Positions 1 through 13,600 of a stretch of 64,000 nucleotides of DNA are shown here, one piece after another (position 1 is the first letter of the stretch; every line of letters begins with the position of its first letter). The position numbers and the translations under genes are program-made. The notes under the pieces were generated by a model, which worked only from the letters and a program-made list of their open reading frames with translations, made no database searches and was not told the DNA's origin. Source of the stretch: Pholiota molesta (lineage: Eukaryota; Basidiomycota; Agaricomycetes; Agaricales; Strophariaceae); NCBI GenBank assembly GCA_014925825.1, contig JACGCK010000005.1, positions 1,116,001 to 1,180,000 on the forward strand, in the 5' to 3' direction.

Positions 1-3000
1 CCGACAGTAAACAGTCTCGCGTTTTCTACCCAGTCGAGGTCCACCACCCACCGAAGGAAGTCTACATCTCAGCTTTCCAACGCACCCACCTCCGCGATCG
101 CATTCCGCGTTATCTCTTCTTCGCCCATCTCACTTTCCACTAGCTGTCATTGGGATTGCAACCGGCCCATATACTGATTCACTGAAATCGTTATATTCGC
201 AATTCGATACCTCCTTGAGCGATATCTTTCCTGGTGGTGGCATATATCCTCTGGTGAAGAATTGTTGGATATTCGAGGAAATTGAAGGAACTTCCAATCT
301 GGGATTTGAAGATACATTGCCTGGCATTACTGTCGTACCCCGAATAAAGAACAGGAAGTTGCATATTGGTACATTGTTGGGAGATTTGTGCTCGCAGATT
401 CTCGCAGGATTTGAAGTGCTGGTAAGGGTTCCTTAATTACGATGGGATTTTTACTTATGTCTTGACCAGGTACAAGCTTCTGAAAATCCTTTAGGCAATG
501 AATATCTTAACGCGTCCCTGATGCCCACTTTTCCACCTCTGTCTGAACTACCATCTCCATTAATTACATTGGCAACAAGTGACCCGCCCTCCACTATGAC
601 TTCATTCGCCAGCCAACCTGAGGTATCAAGGAACTCATTCACCCTTGGTGCAGCACCTACCCTTAAACGCAATGCTTCTACCACTACCCCAACCACTCGT
701 CCAGGCACTTTGAATGTTCAGGCACAGAAAAAGCGGCTGAGTGCTATCGGGACAAGTTCATCCCATGCTCGTCATTATAAGATGCTCGGTGACTTTTTTC
801 TTTTGGCTGGCCGTACATTAGATGCCATGATGTGGTAGGTGCAACGGTTGTATACCCATTCCTGCTATCTTGACCTATAAATAGGTACAACGAAGCCGTA
901 CAACTTTTTAGAAATTATCAGGACCCACTTTGGTATGCATCTACTTTGGAAGGAATGGCGATCGTCGCCATCCTTGATGCATGGTCAGTGGAACAAGGAT
1001 TGGTATGTGATTATTGTGGACATAATTCATGATCTGATGCGATAATCTGGGCAGAACAGCTCAGCTAAGGCTGTGAAAGGGGCTTGGACGGACGTCAGCG
1101 ACAAATTACAGCAAGCGATAAATCTATATATGAAGACGCCAGCACCTGAGGGGGAGCAAATACATTCATTGCTTACGCTCCTTTATTGCGAATGTGTCCT
1201 TCGCCAAACGCGCCTACTATTTGCTATTTGGTCATCAGAAGGTTGGGGACCCCCCGCCTTTGCAGCAATGCTTCAGCCTGGACCCCGACCCCATATATCC
1301 CCATCGTTGACTTCGGATGATAAGGTCAACTGGTTGAACTTGGACCGACTCAGCACTGTTACCAAAATTTCACGCTCGTCGATTTCAGCCGTCCTGACTC
1401 AACTACACGGGCCTTGGCTATTGCATTTGGGCCAAAGGGAGCGAATATCCGTATTGGAGGCGACAGCCAGCTTCTACGCTTGTCTAGGCTACCAGCGTAA
1501 AGAGGCCTACATCCTCCGTGAAGTCCTTGGATGTATTATGGATCTTATAGTCTGTGGCAGAGAAGAAGACGGGTTCTCACATCCATCTGGCGTCCCACCA
1601 ACGTCAGGATTGGGAATTCAGAATACGGGTCAGGGCCCAAGCTGGGGTGCCCTTGGAATCCGACTCAGCGAAAGCGCTGCCGGAAATGAGGGTATACTCA
1701 AACTATTGAAGCACATCTGCAAGGTCCTGGGTATAAATCTAGAAATTGTAGGGCTGGTGAATGATACTCAGCGAGAGATTCATGATCAGCACCTTACATT
1801 AGCTGACTATGACGAAGACACAATAGAGGAGCTTCGCGAACCTTGTGGTTGGCCAGAACTTCAAGTAGGCGTCGTCCGCGAAGCGGTTGCGGTCGCGGAA
1901 GCATTGCCTGGTTGGCCTTTTCTTCTGTGACAGTTGTTGCCCCCAATTGAATCTCAATTATTGGATAGATTTTCCTGCTGTTGCTCAATTCGCTCTCTCG
2001 TCCCTCAAATCTCTCCAGGGCGTATTATCTTCCGGCGATCAAAATCACCTATATTCAACGGCGACACGCGCTTTGATAACAGCTCGTAGACGAGGAGACT
2101 CGAGAGTGGTGGAATATTGGTCGGGGAGACCTATTATCAGCATTTCTATTGCCCCGTAGGCTCATACATATCTCATTGCTCCAGAAAACTTGACGAAGGC
2201 TATATAGGTTGCCAGCTATCCGGATCCCAGTCGAAAAACCTCGTTCTATTCAGCATACAATCAACGACCTCAAACCACTTATCCAGGGAATCGTCGATCC
2301 ATTTTTATATAACCCTAGAAAAGCTATAGGTAAAGTATGTTATTTAAAGGGACGAGTCTCAGTTGAAAGGTTGTTAACGTATTATATAGGGGAAAACTAT
2401 CGTGGTACAGAACGAAGTGCTTGAATTTGTGGTCACACTGCAAAATCCTTATATCTTTGAATTAGAACTACAGGAAATATCACTTAGGTGAATTCAGCAC
2501 TTCTCTCTAGTGTCTTTAACCTGATCTCGTTTTAGTACATCTGGAGTTGGATTCGAGTCGAAACCACATCACATTGTAATCCCAGCTAATACCATTCATC
2601 AAGTAGTTCTTTCTGGGCAAGCCACGGAGCCAGGAACTCTAATCATCCGCGGCTGTGTTGTACGAGCACCGGGGGGCCAAGCTCGAGAATATATCCTTCC
2701 GCTTTATACTGCCGAAGAAGAAGAACGCCTTTCCCGTAGAAGGCGAACATTGATCTCAGAAAATGGGCGCTCAAAGTACACCGGCCTTGAACGATACTCA
2801 TGGAACACGCTCGGGAAACGCTCAAGCACTCAAACAATAGAATCATCCTCTTTCCGCTTTTTGGAATGCAAGGTAATTCCAGACCAGCCCCTTCTTCGGA
2901 TAAGACGGAGTTCGGTCACGCATGGAGCACTTATGTTATATGACGGCGAAAAGTAGGTTCTTCATCTACTTCGCCAGTTTATCCGTTATTTAACCAGTGT

Positions 3001-4501
3001 GCAATTTCTAGGTCAACGATACGGCTGACTTTAGAAAATGTTTCTCCCATTCCTGTCGATTTTTTGCACTTCGCGTTCGAAGATTCGACAATAGAACCTG
3101 CTCAAAAAGCCCTTGCCGATGGCAATCTCTCTGTCTTCGAAACTTATGAGACGGAATACAGTCTCATACATAATCCAGTGTTCTCATGGGATCATGACGA
3201 ATCCAAGTCTATTGCTCCTAATCAGAATTTAACGCTGACCCTCGGATGCTATGGTAAAGTTGGATGGTGCGTTTTTACCGCTCAATGATCAATGCGACAT
3301 GGATATTGACCTATCCTATCTTACAGTACTGATGGAACAATACACATATCTTATGCACATGCCGAGGATCCCAGTCTTAAAAACTCTGAGGTGTTTTACG
3401 TCCGCCAAGTGTCTTACCCATTAATGGTCACTGTGTACCATATGCTCGAGTGCTCTGGCATGGACCTTTTACAATTCCCTTCGTACCCTGAGTCCGGAAG
3501 ACGAAGCCAACTTAGCGCAAGGAATGATAGGTTGAAAGCCCTTCAATCTGAACATGACGCCGGCTGGTGTCTTTTCTCAATCGAAGTACGCAACACATAT
3601 GGCTCTCCTTTCGATGTTACCTTGCTGCGGACGCAAGAAGGAGGATCATCAACGTCATGCACAACAACCATCCCACCGGGCTCTGTGTCGAGGTAAGCTA
3701 TGCTGTCGCGTTTTGTGTTTATTGCGGTGCTCATCTATTTCTCTAGACTTGTTATCCCGATCAAGAAGATACTTCTCAGTGAAGAGGCTCTTGCAGTTCC
3801 TATTCCAACATTGTCTGATAGGCAGTTTGTGGTCGCACAATCGAGTCTTTCCCAAAGCGACCAACGAACTCAGCGAGAACTATTTTGGTATCGCGAGGAA
3901 TTATTCAAAACTGTTATTGGCCGTTGGCATGAGGTTCGTAGTTTGCTATATCTGAGTTGCAGGACCTGCTTGCTGACATCACTACCAGACTGGCGGAACA
4001 CGATCAGGGGAACTCTCTTTCAGAGACCAAAGGATGACACTCCATATGCTTGAAGCATTCCGCCTCGAAATTGCCCATATCTCGTTATCCATAGATTGTG
4101 ATGAGGACAACGAGATTACAAAGGGTGGATTGCGGTATTATCCCAAGGCCAACGAATTCGTGCAACTGCGGACGAGGGTCAGCAACTTGATGCGTATGTA
4201 ATCTTACATTTGCCATAATGTTGATAGCGCAGCTGACCAAGGGTGCGCAGCGTATCCTGTCGTTTTCACGCTAGATTATGAAGCAAATCCTTCAGAGCAT
4301 CTAGTATTCGAAGGAGTTCTTACGGATCTTCCTGTTGGTCGCCTCGAGAGCGGTGAATCTCGGGAAATTGTGTCCTCACTGTGTTTCCTGGCTTGTGGTC
4401 GCTTCGAGATATTGGCCAAGGCGCGAAGTTATGGTGCATCAGAAGCCGATAGTCGAGTCGCGAGAACGCATGCCATCGCCATAGTCAAAGGGGATACATA
4501 G
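1..4501 (+). CDS. TRS120: TRAPP II complex subunit TRS120/TRAPPC9 (5' partial)
   Basis: The spliced product matches the Trs120/TRAPPC9 family, the large subunit that turns TRAPP into the TRAPP II exchange factor for Ypt31/Rab11 at the late Golgi. The first readable exon begins near base 15 after an acag acceptor and is in the middle of the N-terminal region (RFLPSR...GSLHLSFPTHPPP...LAVIGIA), so the start codon lies upstream of the window. The longest exon (about 1056-1913) carries the helical region with LLYCECVLRQTRLLFAIWSS and RERISVLEATASFYACLGYQ. Later exons encode the beta-sandwich-like C-terminal half. Splices checked include 1914-1970 (acceptor ttggatag) and the intron just after 2152. 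The stop TAG is at 4499-4501 after ARTHAIAIVKGDT. I saw no frame break. The gene is convergent with VPS55, with 113 bp between the stops. Confidence 0.9.
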
Positions 4502-4614
4502 ATAGCCTGAGTATATACAGATGAACCAGATAGAGCTTTACGAGTCAGAGGCATGGCATTCCTGCGGTAAATCTTCATCTATCCCACTTGCGTCATTATT
4601 GTACATGTACACTG

Positions 4615-5167
4615 TTAATCGTAATCAGATTCTTCCTGCTTGAAGGCCGCAGAGTATGCCAATATTGTAGCATAAACCAAGCTACGGATTTGTTAGCAGA
4701 ATAATAACGTGCCGGACTGAATCACGACGTACCCTCCTCCAGTGATCGACATTGCACAAGCCTTGGCATCGATTACATGCGAATGCGCGAGTACAATTGG
4801 AAGTGCGAAGCCTGTAACTACAAATATAGCTGTAATAAATCGTCCTAAGTCAACCGGTGCGGAGCCTTCATAGCTTGAGGATATTTCATCGCCTCCGCAG
4901 TGAGCAAAGAGCGCGTTGGGAAGAGGTGCAAGCACAAATGTCAATGCTGTATATGCAACATATGAGCACATACATCGAGAAACGGTATTATGTAGACACA
5001 CCGACGAGCAATGGCAGCCAGTTCTGCCACAACGCGCATGAAAGGATGATCAACAGGAAGCCGACAGCAAGAACGAAGGACAGAAGGATGACAGCTGCAA
5101 ACGAGAACATAAGTCAGTCTGAGGGCTACAGTAGTTTACGGACATTACTTCGTAGTCCTGCTGCCAT
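4615..5167 (-). CDS. VPS55: Vacuolar protein sorting protein Vps55 (LEPROT family)
   Basis: This is a small four-helix membrane protein of late endosomes that acts with Vps68 in endosome-to-vacuole sorting. The first exon is only 19 nt (5167-5149). Splicing it to the next exon gives MAAGLRTVILLSFVLAVGFL, which is the family's usual N terminus. I therefore preferred this ATG over the in-frame-looking ATG at 5223. Further exons give ILSCALWQNWLPLLVGVST, then LTFVLAPLPNALFAHC, GRFITAIFVVTGFALPIVLAHS and SITGGG. The last exon ends LVYATILAYSAAFKQEESDYD and TAA at 4615-4617. The conserved APLPN and ALPIVLAH motifs are intact. The family usually has about 130-140 residues, as here. Confidence 0.93.
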
Positions 5168-5421
5168 TGGAAAGTATGCTGGGTCCAGACAAGTGGAGTT
5201 GTGTATAAAGCGCTCGTAGCCATGAACGCTGTGCAATGATCCCATTCCTAGTTCATTACATAATACAAAAACGTAGTATAAATAAACAGATACTTAACAC
5301 ACTATCCACTTAGCTAAGTAACAATACAAGAAAAAAAATGAAAACGACGTTATGCAATTGATTAGAACTGGCAAGGGGAGGAAGAACGAGTAGAAAAGAG
5401 ATGGTATATGTAGATAATTTC

Positions 5422-8400
5422 CTATCGTACACGACGAGAAGGTGCTCGTACGAGATTCTTCCTTCTCGAATCAATCAGAGGCTCTGCAGAGGGCACATCT
5501 CGTTTGGGGGGTTGTGTTTTCGCACTTTCATAAGGATCTGAAGGGGGGTTCTCCGACAACGACGAGGCTGATCTCCGATGTTTTGCTTCTGAACCCCCTT
5601 CACCTGGCCTGTGGGGTGGGGGAACATCGTTTTCTACGAGTCTTAGCTGATCTTGAGAAGGCATGACATCAGCGCTAGAACTTCTCCAATCTTGCAAGAG
5701 ATGTTCTCGGCTTTTTGTTAAGGTCCAATCTTCGGTGTATTGCCATTTACGTTTGCGAGGTGTGGTTCCACTTGGAGTGTCATCGTTGATGCCTTTCTCC
5801 GCCAAGTTCAATGTCGCGCGTTGAATCGATTCCAGATTAGCGGTCGCATCAGTCTCATAACTCTTCGCGTTCTGTTCTTGTGCTCCGATCTAGTGGGTAT
5901 GAGAATTTGACATGTTTATGGCATTGAATGAAGCCCGACTTACCCAGGACACGGTTTGTTTTGTATATATTTCAACCCTCTTTGAAGTTGATGCTAGAAG
6001 AGTTTGCTGAGACGTCTGATGATCTGCAAGCCCCGTGTAAATGGAGCTGGTAGCACCCAACCTAGCTCGTTTAGCTCGTGAATATTCTTCGAAGGCTAGA
6101 ACAGTTCAATTATTGCCATTTCAAGAATGACAATGCAGTGCACATACCACCGTTGGACGATTGCTCCAGGACTTGTGCTTGCTGGTTCATCCAGCTTGCA
6201 TGCGTGGAGACAGAGCCGTCAATTTGATCGCGTATATTTACAAAATTGTCTTGTATAATGTCCCTGGCTTTCCCAATGGTCTATAAATGGTATCAATCTT
6301 GTGTGTTATGAGGCGCAAATGAGAGTAGCATCGTACCTGCTCATTGTTGGCCTTTGCTTGAAGTCCTTTTTCGTTGAGGTCGCTCAGCTGAGATTGCAGT
6401 TTACTGTTCCTTAGCATCAGGTTTCCATGGGCCTTGGTCTGTCGTTGGTATGTTGACGCTAGAATTCCTTCCACCTCCCTGTTGCTCTCCTGTAGATTTC
6501 CGATGGATTCCTTGAGATGATCGTCTCGCTTCTGCATGAATTCGCCCAACATCCCAGAAACGCGCTGCACTATATCTGCTTTTGCCTTTTCTGCTTGTTT
6601 TCGTTCGTTCACAAGCATTTGGGCTAGAAGCTCGTTCTGTCGCTTCAAATGAGCCATTTCCCGTGTCATCATCTTCTCTGCAAGAGTTTGGACTTCTGAT
6701 AGAGCTTCCTGTTCGTTGCGAAGGTAGGTGTGAACTTGTTGCTCGATTGCTTCCACCAACGAGGAAAGGTAAGAAGAACATTCCTGTAAGAGAGAAATTT
6801 GCTCATTGCTTGAAGCGGCGGATTCACCACAGAGTTTGTTAGATCCGTTTCGCAGATCGTCGCCCCAGGATGATGCCTCTTCTTTGAACGACGTATATGC
6901 GGTTTCTACCGAGTGTTTAAGGCGGCTAAGGGCAGTATTTTCGATGGTGCCGTTCTCTTCGACCTGTTGGAATAATTTCCGGGCCTCATCAAAGTGGTCT
7001 TTGATCGTCTGCATATGAGTTGATAGGGATTGCTGTTCTGCGACTCCATATTTTCTTGTCTGATCCTGGAGGCTGGCTCTGCCTTGAGAGGACAGCTGAC
7101 TGAATTCGGAGAGTTTCGTGGTTAGTGAGTCCGCAAACGACTGTATGAACTCCTCGTTCTCTGATACAACTCGATTATTAGCTGTTAGCACCTTCTGCTT
7201 ACGATCTGTTCAAAGATCAATATCTTGGTCTTGAGAGCAGCGCAGTGGTTACTCACCTAGCTTTGCGAAGAGCCCTGTAATATCGCTGAGGCTTTGGGTT
7301 GCAACGTTTTTGAGACCGATGGCGACACCGTCGAGATTGTGTTCCGTGTGTTCATGTGCCCGACGGACAACCACTTCCTGTTCATATGCTTCGGCGGTGC
7401 GTTGAAGCTCGTTTTCTTTCTGGACAAGAGTTTGCTCTGTTTCTTCGAGTTTCTCTTTTGTAAGTCTAATTTCCTCTTCTCTGCATTTTAGAAGTGCGAT
7501 GCTCTGGTCGTACTCATCGCGGACATTCCTCATTTGATTTTCAATGATCTCTACTTGCTTCTTTGCTTCCACCAATTCCGTTGCTTTGAGTTCATGCTCG
7601 GCGTTGAGTTGATTCCAAGTTTCTTCCGAGAAATAGATCCCATTCTTCTCGCGAGCGGCAAGAAGATCAGCTTTGAGGAGCTCGATTTCCGCGACGTATT
7701 CCTTTAGGAGAGAATTCCGCGTCATGCGCTGGTTCAATTCAGGCTTATTGCGGATGGACTTGGCGCGCAGGGCATAATCAAGGGTTGAAAGCGTTTCTTC
7801 AAGGTTGGATCGTGCTGGGGATATTGTCGCAATGATACATGTCTTTGTTCGCCCGCCCAAGAGTCTTGGAGGAGCCGCGTGAGTTTAGATTCACTACAGA
7901 GGGTGTCGTGAGCCCAACACACATAGGCGATCAAAGTATGAGCTCACCGATAAGGAACGTGAGAAGCCTTGTCCACTAGCGCGTTAATCACTCGCCCAAG
8001 TGTGAGTAAACTTTGGTTTATCATGCCTGCCTCTCTAGCTCTCTTATTTTCGGCTCCAGAGCGTCCGATGTTTTCAGAGCCAGCCAAGTCCACAAGATTC
8101 AGTTTGCCGATTTTCAGCAAATCATCTCCCATGCTATTGGTTTCTTTGATGTGGACGGTGAGGGAGAATACGGAGTGCGATCGACTGGAATGGTCATTAA
8201 ATTTGGTGGCCGCAATTTGGCGACGTTCGCTGCCTTTCAGGAGAAGAGCAAGAGCGTGTTTGGAATCCTTGACAGCGATCTCTTCAAGACCCTGTATAAA
8301 AACTCCTCGTTTGTTCGCGTCATCAAATATCTTGAGGCCACCATCGGAGTTCTTAGCATCCTTTGCAGCCATTCCCATGGGTTGCGTGAGAGTAGTAGGA

Positions 8401-9156
8401 GCAGAGAGCTCTGAAGCCAACAAGTCGCGCAGTTCTTCGTTGTAGAGTTCGATAAAGGAGACTTTCACTACGAAGTCGGTATAGTTCTTCTCTAGTTCAT
8501 GAAACAGTCGAAATAGGACACGTGGAATGATACCGGCATCTGTCGAAGGGTTGCCCATCGGCGTCGGACACAAATCACCCTGCATGGTGTATCTGTTGAA
8601 AAGATTGTCATCAAAGGCGTCCGTAAAGCGTGATGGTCAACACTGACGTCTTTCCTGTTCCCGTCTGTCCATATGCGAAAAGAGTACAGTTATAGCCCAA
8701 TATAACTTCCTTTAACATAGGTCCTACAACGTCATGATAGATCATGCTCTGCGTCGCTTCTGGCCCAAACACAAGGTCAAAAGGATAAGTTCGGGTAGGA
8801 GGTAAGTTAACAATTCCAAGACTAGAAACGGGAGTGGATGTTTCTATGGTTAATTCTTTCGTCTTTGCATTTTCTATCGTCACGATACTTGGAGAGTTGG
8901 CTTGCATTTCGCGTTCGGAACGAGCTCGGCAGCGAAGGATGACTTGAATGTGAGTTTCTGTGTCGTCCCCATTTCGTTGTTTCGAGGCACCGACACTGCT
9001 GGTCGATTCCAGAAGATCATCTGGAGTACGTTGGGCAGAAGCAGAAGGTGGCCGGGATATCGCAGATTTCGGACGCTGGAGCTGTTGAGGAGGTGGCATA
9101 GGATTGGTATTATTGTTAACCCTTGCACGGGAGGATGCTGGGCGCCGGGTCGCCAT
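5422..9156 (-). CDS. cut7: Kinesin-5 (BimC/Cut7/Eg5) spindle motor, with one apparent frameshift
   Basis: Kinesin-5 is the plus-end-directed homotetrameric motor that slides antiparallel spindle microtubules. The N-terminal extension is followed by the motor domain with P-loop GQTGTGKT (split by an intron at 8647-8593), switch I NDHSSRSHSVF, switch II DLAGSE, and KLNLVDLAG context. Long coiled coils follow. The C terminus carries a BimC box, SGTTPRKRKWQY, containing the Thr-Pro that Cdk1 phosphorylates in this family. The start is MATRRPASS at 9156. The stop TAG is at 5422-5424. After the exon encoding ESKLTRLLQDS the family sequence continues LGGRTKTCIIATISP in another frame, so one nucleotide is missing near 7860-7863; no intron explains it. 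The gene is divergent from ELF1 (306 bp between starts). Confidence 0.9.
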
Positions 9157-9462
9157 AGTATGGCAGCAGATGAGATAACGTTGCAGGTAGGTAAATACGA
9201 TGTTGTTCGAAAATAGTGATCTAAGCTAATTCGGTTCTTGGCTAACGCACACCACATTCAACAACGCGTCTAACCACGTGATGGCATTTTCCCGTGCTAT
9301 ATCCACAAGGGGAAATCAGACATGACTCTAATGCCGAGCTCAGTGCAGTCTTTCGTTCCATCCCAACCACATTCCTCGTTATCTCTTTTGTATCAAGTGA
9401 GCTTGCAAAACATTAATCGTTAGTCTCTTTCTGATCTTATTATTAAGGATTGATAGCGTCCG
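9157..9462. promoter_or_regulatory. Shared upstream region of kinesin-5 and ELF1
   Basis: These 306 bp separate the two divergent start codons and must hold both promoters. A CACGTGAT motif lies at about 9276. I see no convincing TATA box and no further gene. Confidence 0.5.
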
Positions 9463-9908
9463 ATGGGAAAACGCAAGAAGTCCTCCAGAAAACCTGGTCC
9501 TTCGAGACAAAAAGTACCCCTTGGTAAGAGTCCTTCTAAACGGATTGCGTCATAGGCGGCCTCATCTCAAAACTTCAGATACGACTTTTACGTGCCTATT
9601 TTGCCATCATGATAAATCAGTGACTGTTAGACTGGACCGAAAGGAGGGGGTTGCGCAGCTAGTATGCAGGGTGTGTGACCAAAGGTACCAGAGCAAAGTT
9701 AACCGTAAGTGCATCTCCTTCCGATTTATCAACGATGGTGACCTTGCGCGCAGACCTTACGGAAGCCATCGACATTTACTCGGAGTGGATCGATGCTGCA
9801 GATGCCGCTCAGAGGGAAGAACATGTTCCTCGGCGTCCAGTTGCATCCTCCAGTCGACCTGTTCCGGCTGCTGCTTCTGTGGAGGATGACAGTGAGGACG
9901 AAGGATAG
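9463..9908 (+). CDS. ELF1: Transcription elongation factor Elf1 (ELOF1), zinc-binding
   Basis: Elf1 is a small nuclear zinc protein that binds RNA polymerase II and helps it pass nucleosomes and DNA lesions. The start gives the family's basic tail MGKRKKSSRKPGPSRQK. After an intron, DTTFTCLFCHHDKSVTVRLD supplies the first zinc pair (C-x2-C), and LVCRVCDQRYQSKVN supplies the second. A second intron (donor gtaagtgc near 9704) leads to LTEAIDIYSEWIDAADAAQ, the conserved end of the domain. A short acidic tail ends in DSEDEG and TAG at 9906-9908. About 110 residues is normal for fungal Elf1. The frame is intact throughout. Confidence 0.93.
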
Positions 9909-10624
9909 GGAAACGGCTGACCATCCTTTATTTCATGTCTATGCGACTCGACTCTGGATGTGAATTTTACTGCCTTACGGGTAGTACTTCGACCATGCAC
10001 TATATTGATCAACGCCAATTTGTGGCCTGCAGGCTGCAGCTACACAAATAACGTATGCAAGAAGATAAAGGGCATATTGCTCCAACCTGTGTACCATGCA
10101 ACCATCATTCGCCTTCAAGGAATATTACTACCAATGTCCTTGTTCATTGTCATTCTTTATAGGTATTAATTTATACATCATGATAGCAGTCGAACTCTTC
10201 AATAGGGCAGAGTTCTAATGCTATCTAATTTCAATTATTGGCCGGTAGAGCAGTGATCAATAAGTCTTATGAACAAATGGTTTAGAGCTATAGATACCCC
10301 GACAATACAAGAGCAGAGTGAAGACTGCATTCTTAGAGTAAACTCATGTTCGGAAATAGTTTCTGAGAATAGCAGCTCTTACAACAAACACAAACATTGA
10401 GACTGCCGCCCGTTGCGAGAGGTTCAGCGGCCTTCAGTTGAGCTCTTCTTTACGGGTCGCAATCCTCCTGCAACGTGTTCACGCCAGTTGGAACGTGCCC
10501 ATAGGCCTTCAAGCTTCAATACTGGTTATACCCATTGCGACTCGTTCCGTCTCGGCCAAATCTCTTAGCTCGCCTCACCCAGCAAACTCACCACTGTTAC
10601 GACCGTGAACGATCGCCGACCGCC
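9909..10624. other. Intergenic: ELF1 3' UTR and kinesin-1 upstream region
   Basis: This stretch of 716 bp holds no ORF with family resemblance. It must contain the ELF1 3' UTR and the promoter and 5' UTR of the kinesin-1 gene. I see no RNA gene or repeat in it. Confidence 0.5.
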
Positions 10625-13600
10625 ATGGCGAGTTCAACCAATATCAAAGTGGTCTGTCGGTAAGACTACTCGTGTAACTCCCTAAGAAATGCGGTTGATT
10701 CGTCGCGATATGATAGGTTCCGGCCAGTGAACGCGATTGAAATGCGTGAAGGCGGCGATATCGTGGTTTCCTTTGACGACAATCTGCAGACCACGTATCT
10801 TAAGTCGATGCAAGTTAGCTCTGGCCCAGAGAAGGATGGTTTTACTTTTGACAGAGTATTTCCGATGGGGACGAAGCAGCTTGAAGTCTTTGATTATGGA
10901 GTGAAAGAGTGCGTCTTCCTCATATATCACATAAACTCTGCTGATTGACTCTCCACTAACTCGTTATCAGCATTGTCAAAGGTGCGAAATAGAGTCTAGC
11001 ATATAGTTAGATATTGACTTGACGGTTTCTTGCATCTCTTTCTATACTTTAGATGTTCTTGATGGCTATAACGGCACCGTTTTCGCGTACGGTCAAACTG
11101 GTAGTGGAAAGACCTTCACCATGATGGTAAGATTAGAGATGACGATTTGAAGATGATGATCATTACACCTAGCTAATTCATTTCATAGGGTGCAGATATT
11201 GATTCAGATGAGCTGAAGGGGATCATCCCTCGTATCACAGAACAGATTTTCCAGTCCATCGTCGAAAGTGATGCGCATCTAGAATATCTTGTAAAGGTTT
11301 CCTACATGGAAATTTACCTGGAAAAGATCCGTGATTTGCTTGCTCGTATGTATTATGCGCATGTTTTATCCCGAACAAATCTAATCACTTTTTTCTTTAG
11401 CCCAAAATGATAATCTTCAAGTGCACGAAGAGAAATCTAAAGGAGTCTATGTCAAGAATCTCTCTGATTATTATGTCAGTAGTGCCGCTGAAGTCTACGA
11501 AATTATGCGGACAGGGGGTGCAGCTAGAGTTGTCACATCGACGAGTAAGACATTCTGTTTTCTGTTATTACACTTCGCTCACAAGGATTTCATTAGATAT
11601 GAATGCTGAATCGTCACGCTCTCATTCAATTTTTTTAATTACTATTCAACAACGGAACACGGAAACTGGTGCCCAGAAAACGGGGAATTTATATCTAGTC
11701 GATCTGGCTGGTTCAGAGAAGGTTGGAAAGACAGGAGCTTCCGGGCAAACACTCGAGGAAGCAAAGAAGATCAACAAATCTTTATCAGCTCTTGGTATGG
11801 TTATCAATGCCCTCACCGACAGCAAGGTGAGAATGGTTCGAATGGTCCATTCAGAGTACTCATATATGAATTGTCATTGACATTATAGGCGAAACATATA
11901 CCCTATCGTGATTCCAAACTTACTCGTATCCTACAAGAATCTCTTGGAGGAAATTCCCGGACAACTCTGATTATCAATTGCTCCCCTTCATCCTATAATG
12001 AAGCAGAAACATTATCGACGCTGCGTTTCGGTATCCGTGCCAAATCAATCAAGAACACAGCTCGTGTCAATGCAGAATTGTCGCCTCTTGAACTGAAAGG
12101 CCTGCTACAAAAAGCTCAGTTGGCTAATACTTCATATCAGAAATACATTGCTTCTTTGGAAGCAGAGATAGCGAGATGGCGCTCAGGTGAGCAGGTGGAC
12201 GAATCAGAGTGGGTACTGCCTGGAAAAGCCGGACCTGTATCAGCCGCGTCTACCGCTGCCAAGAAACCGCCAACATCACCTACTCCGTCTACTCCAGCGT
12301 CTACTTCACGCAGTATGACACCTATCAATCCAAGCATCGAAGGCCTTAGGTCGGAACTTGAATCTCGGCCACAGACACCAACGGTGATCGGTTTGGACAA
12401 GGATGAGAGGGAAGATTTCTTGAAGCGCGAGAACGAGTTGAGCGACGCTTTAGCAGAAAGAGAATCTGTTCTGGCAGCAACGGAGAAACTTGTGAAGGAG
12501 CTGAGGGAAGAACTGGCATTCTTGAAGGAGCAGGAGACCGCGGTCAACAAGGTTCGTAACATATTCACTATCTTTCGACATGATTGAGCTGACCTCTCTT
12601 ATCCAGGAAAACAAGGCGATGTCCAGCCAATTGAATGAATTGAGATTACAAGTCGAGCGCTTGGACTACGATAATAAGGAAGGCATCATCACCGTGGATA
12701 TTCTCAAGGAACAGAATGCAGACGCCAAATCAGAGTTAGAAGAACTCAGGAAACAAATTGCAGAATTGAAGAGTGCGCAAAAGGACGCCTCTGCTGAAGA
12801 CAAAGAGAAGCGCAAACAAGAGAAGATGGCAATGATGATGGCCAAATTTGATACTGTAAGTCAACTGAGACGACAACGCGTAAAGCCCCGCGTTTATCGA
12901 TGCTAATGTTTCTTCTGTGGCAATAGCAAGGCGCATTCTCCGAGAAGGACGAACAATTACGTCTGATTCTTGCGAAATTAGACAACATGGATCAGGATTC
13001 TGCCGAAGTGTTGACTCAAGAAGATATTACCGCTATTCGAAGACAACTTTCAGAGGGTCAAACCTTGTTGAGAGAAACTGTCGACAGACTTCGCCAAACC
13101 CAGGAAGAGAATGAAATGATCAGTCGACGAAGAGACGAGTTGGAGACTCGGGTCGCAACTTTAGAAACTGATTATGAAGAATTACTGGGTGTGTGATGTC
13201 TCCTTCGAGTTTAGAGCTTGTCATACTGAATTATATACGGCCGCGAACAGAGAAGACCATTCATGATGAAGAAATCAATAACGTCGATGTGGGTGACATG
13301 GTCGCCGATCTCAAGGTCAGCATCACGGTTTTTGGTTTTTTTCGTGAGCTTAATATATTTCCAGAATAAACTGGAAATCCAATACGCTGCAAAACGAGAT
13401 GCTCTCTTGAGCGAGGTTGCTGACCTGAAGCAGCAACTAGAAGTAAGGCACAACGAAACTCGAAGCCTTAACGCCTCTATAGATAGTTTAAAGAGCGTCA
13501 ACGAAGAACTTAAGGTATGGTTGTGAATCACCTTTCATTACAACCTTTCTGATAATTTTTTTTAGCGCGCTTTCGCCGTTACGTCTGCTGGTATCGAAGG

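Noticed and set aside
5221..5223. Upstream ATG as the VPS55 start
   Set aside because: It reads MATSALYTTPLVW in a frame that does not join the family's N terminus, whereas the ATG at 5167 gives MAAGLRTVILLSF.
5442..5666. Short plus-strand ORF inside the kinesin-5 tail
   Set aside because: It is a shadow of the BimC-box region read on the wrong strand.
12137..12568. 143-residue ORF on the minus strand opposite kinesin-1
   Set aside because: It is Ser/Leu-rich and lies fully antisense to coiled-coil coding sequence that is clearly under selection. It is a codon-bias shadow.
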